Shown here one piece after another: positions 33,385-42,953 of a DNA stretch of 64,000 nt; positions within the stretch are counted from its first letter, which is position 1, and the number at the start of each line of letters is the position of its first letter. Location of the stretch: assembly GCA_964496505.1 (NCBI GenBank), contig CAZBZV010000009.1, positions 1 through 64,000 on the forward strand, given 5' to 3'. The notes under the pieces were generated by a model. It saw only the letters and a list, made by a program, of their open reading frames with translations, ran no database searches and had not been told where the DNA came from. The DNA is from JAABVY01 sp964496505. Its GTDB lineage: Bacteria > Zixibacteria > MSB-5A5 > JAABVY01. The translations under genes were made by a program, and so were the position numbers.

Positions 33385-36285
33385 TCAACAATCCGGGTTA
33401 GAATCCCCGTCAATATCACAGGGGAGGTTCCCGCCTATGAAGACATAGTTAATAATCCAGACAGCGTCGCTGATATTAACATTGCCGTCGCAATTCGTAT
33501 CGCCGGATTCATATGGATCCGGTTCTGTGCCTCCGATGAATATATAATTTATAATCGATACGGCATCACTGATATTGATGTTCTCATCGCCAGTGGCATC
33601 ACCGCAGATATATGAATCGCATTCATACGCGATCAGGCTAAAATCATCGATATTCCATCCGCAGTAACGATTGTTTCCGTTAGTATGACCCATGGTGAAA
33701 CGAATATATACGGTTGATTGACCGCCTGCTAAAGATGATAAATCGTAATCGATATCCATCCAGTGATTGTCGTTTATGCAACATGTATTTTCCCAGACCT
33801 GGGTCCAGTTCGTGCCGTCGGTTGATATGCGTATATAGGCATGGTCCAGATTCTGCCCCTCGACCCCCAGCCAGCGGGAGAACTTAAGATGGATATTGGA
33901 ATATCCACTGCAATCGATGGCCGGACTGGTTACATGGTATTCGGACATATTATTGGAATAATCACCGTTTAAATTATACCCCATGACATTAGCTCCGGCA
34001 CATCCTTCTTCCGGATCGGGATTCGGATATTGCTGATCATCTCCGCCCTGGCCGGTGGGGATTCCTCTCTCCCATTGGCCGCCGGAGATTATCCAGCCCT
34101 TATCCGTCTCGAAATCATCTTCAAAAAAAGTAACAAGGTCTTCAACAACCTGGACCTGGCGAGGGCTCGATGGGGAGGGATGATAGAAATCGCCGTTGCT
34201 GTTTTCCTGTGCGCTCAAATAGTATTCAAAAGTATCTCCGCATTCAAGAGGTGGAATTTCGACCGAATAGTGGTTTGAAGTAATTTCAGTCAAAGCGGCG
34301 TTCTGATAGCCTTCTCCATTTAAATTGTAATGCATTACACCGCTATTCTCCACAGGGATGCCGCCGCAGGTGCCTGTGACCTCAAGATCAAAGTTGGCAC
34401 GCTCCCCGGGAGATACCGTTTCGGGGATACCGTTAGGATAGGAAAACATCAGGCCCGGGTCGATTCTTAACTTCAATGTCGGGTCACCGAAGACATGAAG
34501 CTGATAATAGCACCAGCGCATACATGGCTCGTCAATGCGATAAAGATTATCCTCTTTGGAATCCTGATTCGCCCGTCCGAGCTCCGGCAGGTTTTCCTCA
34601 GGGTTGAAGATCGCATCCACAAACTCCCGATTGAATCTCTGCGAGGGGCCGTCAGTGTCGTAATCTCCAAAACCATATCGGGCATTCATTAATGCCGCCA
34701 CAGCGCCATGAGGAACCATAACAGTAGCATACTCAGCCCAGCAGTCGAGGTTGTCAAAATGTCCCGCTTTGCATCCCTGGGTATAAATGAAATGCAGATC
34801 GGTGTTGGAAAGCATTGTCACAATATCGACATAATACAGCTTCATCGCCCAGTATTCGTTGCAATGACCATAATGGTTAATGAAATGAACTCCATAGTTA
34901 ATCCTCGAGGTTATCTCGGCTTTGGGCCAGTCATTCAGGTCGGAATCGATGTCATACAATTTATCGATCTCGAACATAGCCGAGGGAAAGCCGATCGTAT
35001 TGTAGCCGTGATTCGAGGAGCCGTCGACAAATTCCTCAAGAGAGTATGCACCGTATTCTCCAAGACCGCCGAACCTGAGATTTTCGCCGCAAAGAAGCAC
35101 TTTGTTTTGGTATGTGGAAGATGAGTTCAGGTAAGTGAACATTTTATTAATATACTGGTCTGCCTCGGATACAGTATTGGCCGGAATCCTGCCCACATAC
35201 AGCTCTGCCAGAAGGTCCACATCTCCGCCGCCCTCGCCATCTGTCGGCTCGCCCCAGTAGGTATCGCCGTCAAAATTCCAGGTGCCGTCAAGGCAGGCGT
35301 AATAAATATCTCCCGGCATATCGATTTCAATATAAGGATCGTCGCTTTCGCTGGATTGCACATATAAATCCAATGCCGGAATCAAATCATCATCGGCACC
35401 AATCAGCAGGTACTGGAAGCCGTCTGCCAGATAATTATCTCTGATAAAAGTACGTATTCCCTCAGGTGTAAGGGTGCCAATTTCAGCGGTGGTGTGTATC
35501 TCGGTCGGGATTCCGGTTGAGTCATGGTAATCCTCAAGCTCTTGAAACGAGGATTCAAGCGCGGGAGTTGTCAAAATCATCAAATCGTAGGAACGTCCAC
35601 CGCTTTTGGGAGCAGCATCATAGGAATAAAGCGCCGACTTATTATCGATCATGCCGCTTATAGCCTGATAATCTTCTTCCAAACCTCGGTAAAGCGGGCT
35701 TGTAACAGAGGTTTCCACCACATTAATATTTATTGTCAATTCATCGAAATAGCTGAGCTCACCGGTTTTTGGAATATACTCAACCGGCCGCAGCTTTATG
35801 ACCTGAATCCGGTATCCTCGAAATCCGAATACTCCCATATTTTGTTTTGCGTTTGTGGGAAATAATGCTGAGGAATTATAGATTTCCGGATTTGGCGTCG
35901 GAGCTTTAACCTCCCCCGGATCTGCGGACAGCCTAAACGGTTCTCCCACCGGAGCTATATTGAAGCCGGTACCCAACGAATATTTTTCGCCTTTTACTAT
36001 CTCGATAGCATCTACACTCTTGCCATAGGGAATCAGGATGTAGGCGCCTTGAGCGGGAAGCGAAGGTTCCCCTGTCTGGCCGCCGTTGGGAGCGTCGGGC
36101 ATTATTATCTTTTGATAAACTACTCCCTCAATATTTATGTCAATAATTTCGGGCCTGTCAAAGCGATAAGTTACACTCATGCTTTCAGCAGAAATGGATG
36201 TTGTAAGAAATAGGGTCGCGCAAATTGATGCTATAACCAGAAGCTTAAAGGAAAAAGCTTTCCGGCACTTTCCGGAGTTTTGCAT
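33385..36285 (-). CDS. Secreted gingipain-like (C25) cysteine protease with dockerin tail
   Basis: 966 residues. Signal peptide to about 33. A propeptide (about 35-225) contains LIPYGKSVDAIEIV and FRGYRIQVIKLRPVEY, as in gingipain pro-domains. The catalytic domain (about 230-590) has SYDLMILTTPALE, GFQYLLIGADDDLIP, catalytic His in FINHYGHCNEYW (about 470) and Cys in FIYTQGCKAGHFD (about 504), the C25 dyad. An Ig-like segment and a jelly-roll/MAM-like domain (about 745-890, WIISGGQWERG ... WNIDDFSLIAYEC) follow, then the dockerin tail ending DGDSNPDC. No T9SS C-terminal domain. ATG with GGGAGG. Directly downstream of the deiminase gene. Confidence 0.85.
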   Translation of the reverse strand: MQNSGKCRKAFSFKLLVIASICATLFLTTSISAESMSVTYRFDRPEIIDINIEGVVYQKIIMPDAPNGGQTGEPSLPAQGAYILIPYGKSVDAIEIVKGEKYSLGTGFNIAPVGEPFRLSADPGEVKAPTPNPEIYNSSALFPTNAKQNMGVFGFRGYRIQVIKLRPVEYIPKTGELSYFDELTININVVETSVTSPLYRGLEEDYQAISGMIDNKSALYSYDAAPKSGGRSYDLMILTTPALESSFQELEDYHDSTGIPTEIHTTAEIGTLTPEGIRTFIRDNYLADGFQYLLIGADDDLIPALDLYVQSSESDDPYIEIDMPGDIYYACLDGTWNFDGDTYWGEPTDGEGGGDVDLLAELYVGRIPANTVSEADQYINKMFTYLNSSSTYQNKVLLCGENLRFGGLGEYGAYSLEEFVDGSSNHGYNTIGFPSAMFEIDKLYDIDSDLNDWPKAEITSRINYGVHFINHYGHCNEYWAMKLYYVDIVTMLSNTDLHFIYTQGCKAGHFDNLDCWAEYATVMVPHGAVAALMNARYGFGDYDTDGPSQRFNREFVDAIFNPEENLPELGRANQDSKEDNLYRIDEPCMRWCYYQLHVFGDPTLKLRIDPGLMFSYPNGIPETVSPGERANFDLEVTGTCGGIPVENSGVMHYNLNGEGYQNAALTEITSNHYSVEIPPLECGDTFEYYLSAQENSNGDFYHPSPSSPRQVQVVEDLVTFFEDDFETDKGWIISGGQWERGIPTGQGGDDQQYPNPDPEEGCAGANVMGYNLNGDYSNNMSEYHVTSPAIDCSGYSNIHLKFSRWLGVEGQNLDHAYIRISTDGTNWTQVWENTCCINDNHWMDIDYDLSSLAGGQSTVYIRFTMGHTNGNNRYCGWNIDDFSLIAYECDSYICGDATGDENINISDAVSIINYIFIGGTEPDPYESGDTNCDGNVNISDAVWIINYVFIGGNLPCDIDGDSNPDC

Positions 36286-36447
36286 TTTATACCTCCCGCA
36301 AACCGGGTTAATGGGGACAGCTATATGAGATAAAAAGAATCATTTCCTACTGGATAAGTAAGTTTTGAGGTTCAGAGGTCTTCATATATTAATATACTTA
36401 AACAAAATAGATTGGCAAGTCTAAAACCCGACAGATCCAAAGAAATA

Positions 36448-36476
36448 GGCCGATGCCAAATAGCACCGGCCCTTCG
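36448..36476 (-). terminator. Intrinsic terminator after the deiminase gene
   Basis: On the minus strand GGGCCGGTGC / GCATCGGCC stem followed by TATTTCTTT. Similar sequence to the terminator at 33336-33365. Confidence 0.65.
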
Positions 36477-36490
36477 AATGTATAGTTCAC

Positions 36491-39034
36491 TTAACAATCA
36501 GGGATATCATCGCCGTTAGTATCGCAGGGATCATCTCCGCCAATGAAGACATAATTTATGATCCAGACTGCATCGGAAACATTAACAGTACCGTCACAAT
36601 TCGTGTCGCCGGATTCATACGGATCAGGTTCAACGCCTCCGATGAAGACGTAGTTGATAACAGCCACGGCGTCGCTGACATTCACCGACAAGTCAGCATT
36701 AGCATCACCGCAAACATAGTCGATCTCGGTCGTGAAGTCGCAGATCGCCATCGAGGAAATCCCGCCGTAACCGTCAAATGCCTTAACATACCAATAGTAT
36801 TGGGTTTCGTTATCGAGCTCGGGAAGATCGAATGTCGTTTCGGTCAGTCCCGACTGATATGATGCGGGAGGATTGGACGTTCCGAAATAAAGCGTATATT
36901 CAACATCGTCGCCGTCAGGGTCTCCGCCGGTCCAGCTCAAATCGGCTGTAATCGGCACATCAACCGTACCGTCAGCCGGGCTTGGATCGGAAGGATCGTA
37001 AGGCGGATTATTGGTTTCTGTGAAGAAGTCGAATGTGTATGTATCCGCCAGGGGCATGCCCTGCGATGATTGTATATCAGTGGTTAAATCCACATATATT
37101 CTCTGATTCTTATCGAAATTACTGTCTGGTGCGAAGACCGCCGATCTGGATACCATTATATAACTTACCTGGCCTCCGTAGTAATCGCCGCCTCCGGTGC
37201 GTACCAGCATACTGCTCTCGTCTATCGTGGAACCGTCCATATCTATCGAGAACGATGCTGTGATAAATGAATCGATAGCAATTTCAGTGTCGCCGTCCTG
37301 CGGAGCGGTCGAGAGTACAACCGGAGTAGCTGGAAGGATAGTAAGCGTGACTTCAGCTTCCTGCGGCGAGTTGGTGGCTCCCGCTCCGGTTACGGTAATC
37401 GTATCGTAATAGGTCCCTACACCAAGGCCGGTAGTGCTTACCATGATCTGCATATTGCTTGGAGCTACACCGCTTGAAGGGGTGAGAGTCAGCCATGTTT
37501 TGGTTTTGGTGGCATTCCAGTTAAGGACGCCGCTGCCGGAATTTGTGATAGTCAGTGTGTCATACATCTGGGCCTTACCGCCCTCGCTGCCCTCGAAGCT
37601 GAACGAGGCCTCCGAGAGATTTATCACCGGGTTGACATCGAGTATCTCGAATACATGCGGGCCGTCGGGGCCGACATAGGGATGATGCTCAACACGTCCC
37701 GAGTTATCACCAGCCTGCACATAATATTCGATCTGTGTGCCCCACGGCTGAGCCGGGATCGTGCCCTCGTACATATCCGGATCAGTTCCAGCCGAAAGCA
37801 TACTCGCCTGCCAGGTTCCGCCGTTGAGTCGGTAATAAATTTTGCAGGAGTCCATAATCAGGCCAGTCTCGGAATGATCTATTATTTTAGCCGAGACCTC
37901 ATAATCATTGATCGTATCATTCGAGACATAAAGCGGGATATGATGGATGAAAAGCATACCCTCATCGGGCACACCCATCGTACGGCAATGCAGCGCATCG
38001 GTATTATACCAGCTTCCGGTAAAGCCCAAAACCTCATAACCCGGCATAGCGTCCTCGTAGGTCTGGAGAGCATCGGCATCATTGCCGGTACCGGAAACCG
38101 GCACGAAGACTTTGTCATTTAAAATAATCGAGTTGGTGTATGCCTCACTGCCGGAGCTGTAAACCCTGACCACCGTATACGGTCTGCCCCAGGCGCTGGT
38201 TAAAGAGGCGATTGAATCGGCGGCATCGTTTAACTCGTCGTACTGTGAATGCCAGCTTGGGACCTCCAGAACCAGAACTGTCTGGGGGCTCAGATATTTT
38301 GCCCAGCAGTCTATATGTTCGATATATTCTCCCAACGGGTCGGGATACATAAAGTAATCATTTCCCATATAGGTTAAAATCAAGGAATCGATTTCGGACT
38401 CTGTCATGCCTGGATTTTCACTGAAGGTCAATGTTGTCGCCATAGCATGACCCAGGCCGTCGGACATATAATTTCCGCCTGCAGTCTCAAGCGACATACC
38501 ATAAACCGGAACATTCAAATACGCGCCCACCTCTACCGGGATATTATCGTCGTTGGGACGGGGACGGTTGTAGATCATATCCACTATACCGAAATCGCCG
38601 TTATCATCGAAGATAAACCAGGGTCCGTAATCGCGTGTCCAGTAGCTGTCGGAGGGAGCGATTATGAATTCCACATTGGCCATATTCACGCCGTTGGAGT
38701 TGTAATAGCTGGTTACCGTCGACTGCTGAGAGCTCGAGGACACGATCGTATAGACAGTTAAGTCCTCCGACATCTCGGCGATAATTGAATATGATATTCC
38801 GAACGGGTAGCGTATAATCACGCCCTGGGAGGGCTCCCATTCCGCGCAGCTCCTGATTCCGGGGCCGGGGGGAGGGGCGGTACGCTGATGGTTTATGCCG
38901 ATCTCATCCAGACGGGTCAGTTCTTCCGGGGTGAATCCAATCGGAAGTTCCTCTTCCTGGGGCGGGTTGTCGGCTAATAAGTTTACAGAGAAGACAAATA
39001 GAAGTACTAATACAAATGATGCAATTTTGCGCAT
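36491..39034 (-). CDS. Secreted peptidylarginine deiminase-like enzyme with BACON/Ig/FN3 and dockerin
   Basis: 847 residues. Signal peptide to about 21. Residues about 60-370 form a Porphyromonas-type PAD/agmatine deiminase domain: WEPSQGVIIRYPF, catalytic Asp in SYWTRDYGPWFIFD (about 134), His/Asp in EYIEHIDCWAKYL (about 241/243) and Cys in DALHCRTMGVPD (about 349), matching the spacing of the P. gingivalis enzyme. It would convert C-terminal peptidyl-arginine to citrulline. Then come a BACON-like repeat (about 475-575), a Big_5-like domain (about 580-680), a fibronectin III domain (about 685-780) and the dockerin tail ending DGDDIPDC. Upstream neighbour of the gingipain-like gene, same strand. 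Confidence 0.82.
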   Translation of the reverse strand: MRKIASFVLVLLFVFSVNLLADNPPQEEELPIGFTPEELTRLDEIGINHQRTAPPPGPGIRSCAEWEPSQGVIIRYPFGISYSIIAEMSEDLTVYTIVSSSSQQSTVTSYYNSNGVNMANVEFIIAPSDSYWTRDYGPWFIFDDNGDFGIVDMIYNRPRPNDDNIPVEVGAYLNVPVYGMSLETAGGNYMSDGLGHAMATTLTFSENPGMTESEIDSLILTYMGNDYFMYPDPLGEYIEHIDCWAKYLSPQTVLVLEVPSWHSQYDELNDAADSIASLTSAWGRPYTVVRVYSSGSEAYTNSIILNDKVFVPVSGTGNDADALQTYEDAMPGYEVLGFTGSWYNTDALHCRTMGVPDEGMLFIHHIPLYVSNDTINDYEVSAKIIDHSETGLIMDSCKIYYRLNGGTWQASMLSAGTDPDMYEGTIPAQPWGTQIEYYVQAGDNSGRVEHHPYVGPDGPHVFEILDVNPVINLSEASFSFEGSEGGKAQMYDTLTITNSGSGVLNWNATKTKTWLTLTPSSGVAPSNMQIMVSTTGLGVGTYYDTITVTGAGATNSPQEAEVTLTILPATPVVLSTAPQDGDTEIAIDSFITASFSIDMDGSTIDESSMLVRTGGGDYYGGQVSYIMVSRSAVFAPDSNFDKNQRIYVDLTTDIQSSQGMPLADTYTFDFFTETNNPPYDPSDPSPADGTVDVPITADLSWTGGDPDGDDVEYTLYFGTSNPPASYQSGLTETTFDLPELDNETQYYWYVKAFDGYGGISSMAICDFTTEIDYVCGDANADLSVNVSDAVAVINYVFIGGVEPDPYESGDTNCDGTVNVSDAVWIINYVFIGGDDPCDTNGDDIPDC

Positions 39035-39374
39035 GTCACACCACTTTCCGATGAAATGTTAACAATAGCAGTCTACTGCGAGTAGATATTCCTCACCAAA
39101 ATTTAATATAATCTAAATCCGCTTTCTGGCAAGATCAATTTGCCGTTTGAAATTATACGCAACCTTTGGAGATTTTATATAACTTTATTTTGTGTAATGG
39201 GTTATAAGCCTTGAGCTGTCTGCATTTAAAGTTTGCGGGATTTGGCCTTAGAAGGTGCAAAATAGGGGTGCCCCGCTGCGTCAGCGGTGGGATATTTTCT
39301 TTGACACCCACCCCTTACGGCATGATAAATCAGCCCGACGGGGATGGGGCACCCAAAAATCTATAAGAAAAAAT
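39035..39374. other. Intergenic region with a repeat
   Basis: 340 bases upstream of the deiminase gene. The left part should hold its promoter (no clear hexamers chosen). The right part is the GGGTGCCCC-family repeat at 39266-39354. Confidence 0.5.
39266..39354. repeat. GGGTGCCCC-family repeat, long form B
   Basis: 89 bp with ends GGGTGCCCC / GGGGCACCC, inner hairpin CCGCTGCGTCAGCGGTGGG and the segment CACCCACCCCTTACGG...CGGGGATGGGG. Closely related to 26794-26899. Confidence 0.8.
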
Positions 39375-40052
39375 CTACAAAAACACCAGCGCCAGCACCA
39401 CCGCTACCACCAGGGCTGGCAGCATATTCAGAATCTTGAGCTTTTTGATTTCGAGGATGTTGATGCCGAGGCCGATTAGAAGCAGGCCGCCCACCGCCGT
39501 CATCTCCGCCACCACCGGGTCGGCCATAACATCGCGAAGGCTGGCCGCCAAAAGTGTCAGCCCGCCCTGATAGATCAAAAGCGGAATCGCCGCGAACATA
39601 ACGCCGATCCCCATCGAGGCCGCCAATGCCACCGACGAGAAACCGTCCAGCACCGACTTGGCCAGAAGCAGGTTGGGCGGATCACCAAAACCCTCCTCCA
39701 TAGCGCCGATAATAGTCATCGAACCCATACACCACAGAAGGAAAGCCGTAATCAGCCCCTCGGTGAATTTTTCATTTTTGGATTTGAGTTTGGCCTTGAG
39801 CTTCTCGCTAAGATTCCCCAGATGTTTATCCAGATCGATCAGTTCTCCGATTATCGAGCCGATCACCATGCTGAAGATCAGGATCAAAAGGCTTTGCGTC
39901 TCCCATGCCATCTTAACTCCGATAAAGAGCGTGAAGAGTCCGATGCCCTGAAAGGCTATGCGCGTGAGACGGTCGGGGAGATGCGCATGAATCAGAATCC
40001 CCACCAGACTTCCAGCGATAACAGCGCCTGTATTTACGAGTGTACCCAGCAT
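39375..40052 (-). CDS. DUF554 membrane protein (YqgA-like)
   Basis: 225 residues with six or seven hydrophobic segments. Hallmarks: MLGTLVNTGAVIAGSLVG, FQGIGLFTLFIGVKMA, FSMVIGSIIGELIDLD, CMGSMTIIGAMEEG and KSVLDGFSSVALAASMG. Transport or signalling role unknown for the family. A short charged cytoplasmic loop (LKAKLKSKNEKF) divides the halves. Single gene. Confidence 0.85.
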   Translation of the reverse strand: MLGTLVNTGAVIAGSLVGILIHAHLPDRLTRIAFQGIGLFTLFIGVKMAWETQSLLILIFSMVIGSIIGELIDLDKHLGNLSEKLKAKLKSKNEKFTEGLITAFLLWCMGSMTIIGAMEEGFGDPPNLLLAKSVLDGFSSVALAASMGIGVMFAAIPLLIYQGGLTLLAASLRDVMADPVVAEMTAVGGLLLIGLGINILEIKKLKILNMLPALVVAVVLALVFL

Positions 40053-40390
40053 ATTCTAATAGATTCGTGCGCGGCGTACGTCCTCGTGCGCCGCGTCTTT
40101 CCGGGCGCACCCGGAGGTACGCCTGGCACAATATTCAGCTTTCGGGGTGCCCCAAGCTTCAGCTTGGGATCTTTCTTGGTAACTTCCTCCCAATCTAAAG
40201 ATTGGGTTACCCGTTGCGCGCAATGCCACCTCTTACGGGGATGGGGCACCCTGGCGGTGGCAGGAATCCTTTCCCGCCACAGTTTTCGGTCAGGAACGGA
40301 TTCCTGACCGCGCATTCAGTATCCCACCCCTTGCGGGTATGGGCACCCTACATGTCAAATCCCTTCAGGATTTGACAAACAATAATATCG
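40053..40390. repeat. Repeat-packed intergenic region
   Basis: 338 bases made nearly wholly of repeats. 40066-40131 is a GTGCGCGGCGTACGTCCTCG / GGGCGCACCCGGAGGTACGC unit (also at 52432-52556 and 51150-51183). 40145-40212 is a GGGTGCCCC element in inverted orientation to 859-928. 40213-40251 is part of the long form (ACGGGGATGGGGCACCC), 40334-40349 another fragment. 40353-40377 is a hairpin TGTCAAATCC/GGATTTGACA. No gene. Confidence 0.75.
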
Positions 40391-42211
40391 TTATGCTTTT
40401 TCAGCCAGTTCCACGAATTCCGGGATATCGTCGGTGGCTTTGTCGGTCACCCATTTCCAGAATGCCGGATCGGTCAGATCGGCATCCAGATACTTCTTAG
40501 CTATATCTTCCGAGGTCATCACGCCTGTATCCGACAATAGCTCTCTATATGTATCCGCAAATGATTTTCCCTCGTCCTTGGCGCGATGATAAACCGCATT
40601 CGAGAATAAGAATCCGAATGTGTACGGGAAATTGTAGAACGGCACATAGGTCTCGAAGAAGTGCAGCTTCGAGGCCCAGAACTCGGGATGGTAACCGTTC
40701 TCATCCAGCATATTGCAATAAGCTATCTTCTGCGAATCCAGCATCATTTCATTTAAGCGGTCCTTGCTAACTGTACCTTTGGCGCGCTCCTTATAAAAGC
40801 TCCTGTCGAAAATATAACGGGCGTGAATATTACAGAACATGGTAAAGCCGTTGCCGATTTTCTGATCAAGAAGCATAATCTTCTCCTGCGGATCGGTCAC
40901 CTGCGAGAGGGCGGCATCGGTTACCAGAAGCTCGTTGAATGTCGAGGCTGTCTCGGCCAGTCCCATTGGATAATACTGTGCGAAGGCCGGATCATCCTTG
41001 AGCACATGATGATGGTAGGCATGTCCGAGCTCATGAGCCAGAGTCAGCAAGCTGTCGTAATTGTTTTCGAAGGTCATGAATATGCGGCTTTCCTTGACCT
41101 CACCCAGACCTGTGCAAAAGCCACCGGCAGCTTTGCCGGGACGGTTCTCCGCCTCGACCCAGTTGTTGCCGAGAGCGTGTTTGATAAATTCCGACATATC
41201 CTTCGAGAAATCCTTGGTCTGCTCTATAATGAATTTCGAGGCTTCGTCAAAGGTGAATTCTTTGGAGGATTTGCCCACCGGCGCTATCTGGTCGTACCAG
41301 CAAAATGTGTCCGCGCCCATAAGCTTCCTCTTGGCGTCGATATACTGCTTGAATCTGGATGCCGCGCTCTGTACCGCCTCCCACATGGCTTCCAGCGATT
41401 TCTCCTGCAAACGTCCCATCAAAAGCGGTTCGAAGATCGGCGACTTCCATCCGCGATGCTTATAGAGCGAGAGACGAAATCCCGCCTGTGAGTTAAGCAT
41501 AATGCTTGCAAGGTCGGCGTTTTCCTGCCATGCTTCGGTCAGCTTTTCGAATGCTTTTTTGCGGATATCCCTGTCGGGCGAGGCCATCTTAAGCGCCAAC
41601 TGTCCCAGCGAGATTTCATCGGTCTTGCCGTTCTCGGCGAATTCCACTGTGCTGTCACCGGCCATTTTTGTGTAACAATTATTCCAGGCATGATAGCCGT
41701 TAACAGCAAAATCCAAAACCAGAGCTTCCTTATCCGGCGGGAGCTTTATCTTTGCGATTCGTCGCAGCTCATCCAGATAGAAGCTTATGCGCTTAACCTT
41801 GTCATCCTTTAGCAGATTCTCCCAGGCGCTGTTGCCCATATCCAGGATAAACGCCTCCAGCATGGTCATCAGATTTTCCCATTGCGATTGATATCCCTGC
41901 GCCTCGGAATAAACCTGATAGGCGTAATCATCTTTTACATCCGCGCTGGACAGGCATCCGGCGAATGAATATACCAACTCAACCTTTTGATAAAGCTTTT
42001 GAAGCTCGTCGATCAGTCCGATAAGCTCGCCGCGGCTGAGCTGATCGGCCTTGTCCTTGATCGATTTCATTTTGGAATCGAGGCCTTCCAGCTCATTCTT
42101 CAAATTCTCTCTATATTGTTTATATTCTTCGGATTTGCTTCCCCCAGGAAAAACAGATTCCAGATCCCATCTGGGCGCACCCTTGATGACAGTTCCAGTG
42201 CTTTCAGCCAT
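40391..42211 (-). CDS. pepF: M3-family oligoendopeptidase F
   Basis: 606 residues, normal for PepF. Cytoplasmic zinc metallopeptidase that trims oligopeptides. N-terminal GAPRWDLESVFPGG is the family start. The catalytic zinc motif is LLTLAHELGHAYHHHVL (HExxH near residue 393, further ligand Glu in GLAETASTFNELLV). The end carries FYKERAKGTVSK and FPYTFGFLFSNAVY. No signal peptide. Downstream of the ferritin-like gene but separated by a terminator. Confidence 0.9.
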   Translation of the reverse strand: MAESTGTVIKGAPRWDLESVFPGGSKSEEYKQYRENLKNELEGLDSKMKSIKDKADQLSRGELIGLIDELQKLYQKVELVYSFAGCLSSADVKDDYAYQVYSEAQGYQSQWENLMTMLEAFILDMGNSAWENLLKDDKVKRISFYLDELRRIAKIKLPPDKEALVLDFAVNGYHAWNNCYTKMAGDSTVEFAENGKTDEISLGQLALKMASPDRDIRKKAFEKLTEAWQENADLASIMLNSQAGFRLSLYKHRGWKSPIFEPLLMGRLQEKSLEAMWEAVQSAASRFKQYIDAKRKLMGADTFCWYDQIAPVGKSSKEFTFDEASKFIIEQTKDFSKDMSEFIKHALGNNWVEAENRPGKAAGGFCTGLGEVKESRIFMTFENNYDSLLTLAHELGHAYHHHVLKDDPAFAQYYPMGLAETASTFNELLVTDAALSQVTDPQEKIMLLDQKIGNGFTMFCNIHARYIFDRSFYKERAKGTVSKDRLNEMMLDSQKIAYCNMLDENGYHPEFWASKLHFFETYVPFYNFPYTFGFLFSNAVYHRAKDEGKSFADTYRELLSDTGVMTSEDIAKKYLDADLTDPAFWKWVTDKATDDIPEFVELAEKA

Positions 42212-42257
42212 TTCTTTCTCCTTTATTTGACGGCCTGCTATCTATGCTCCCAATATC

Positions 42258-42296
42258 AAAAAGGGGAGAAACCATCTCAGACGACAGCATCTCCCC
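42258..42296 (-). terminator. Putative terminator after the ferritin-like gene
   Basis: On the minus strand GGGGAGA / TCTCCCC with a longer loop, followed by TTTTT. Confidence 0.6.
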
Positions 42297-42315
42297 GGAA
42301 ATTCCTAAAACAGAA

Positions 42316-42819
42316 TTAATATTCTTCGAGGTGATTCCATTCGGCATCCTCGAGCCATCTGTCGGGGCGATGCAGAAACTGCATGACAGATTCGATCAAT
42401 GCCCAATGTTTATGTTCCTCGTCTGCAATTTTGTTTAGAAGGTCTTTGGCAGTTTTATCGGGAACAACACCTGCCTTCTCGCGATAGAAATCTTCGCTCT
42501 TCTTTTCGATATCCTGGGCATGCTTCCATAATTCGACGGCATCACCGGTGGAATCAACTTCCACTTGCTGGCCGGACAAACCCTCAAAGACATTCTTGGC
42601 GTCGCTCATTATGGTGGTCGATTTTTCGGAAAGCTCCGAGACCTTATCCGAATGCTCTTCCTTCAGGTTCTTGAAAATCTGATAATGCCGTTTCTCGTCA
42701 TCAGCCAAACCTGTCAGAATCTTTTTCAGAGCAGGGATTTTGGTCTTGGCGGCCATCTCCTCGTAATAATCTCTGCCATCCTCTTCCATCTGCATGGCGA
42801 AATCAAATACGTCCTGCAT
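42316..42819 (-). CDS. Ferritin-like/rubrerythrin-type diiron protein
   Basis: 167 residues. Four-helix bundle with two carboxylate sets: FAMQMEEDGRDYYEEMA with DDEKRHYQIF, and AQDIEKKSEDFYREKA with ADEEHKHWALIE, the E...ExxH pattern repeated as in erythrin-type ferritin-like domains. The rubredoxin (CxxC) domain is missing. Probable peroxide or iron handling in the cytoplasm of an anaerobe; exact activity unknown. Single gene. Confidence 0.8.
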   Translation of the reverse strand: MQDVFDFAMQMEEDGRDYYEEMAAKTKIPALKKILTGLADDEKRHYQIFKNLKEEHSDKVSELSEKSTTIMSDAKNVFEGLSGQQVEVDSTGDAVELWKHAQDIEKKSEDFYREKAGVVPDKTAKDLLNKIADEEHKHWALIESVMQFLHRPDRWLEDAEWNHLEEY

Positions 42820-42904
42820 TTCTATTTCCTTTCTCTTTCATAATCTTCAATATTGAAGCAACACAAATCTCGGCAAATTGTTCTGCCAAAGCTTCTTAAT
42901 CTAA

Positions 42905-42930
42905 TAAAAATGCCCCCTGTTCGCAAGGGG
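42905..42930 (-). terminator. Intrinsic terminator after the asparagine-synthase-like gene
   Basis: On the minus strand CCCCTT / AGGGGG stem followed by GCATTTTTATTAG. Confidence 0.65.
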
Positions 42931-42953
42931 ATTGATTTGGTCAATTTTATGTT

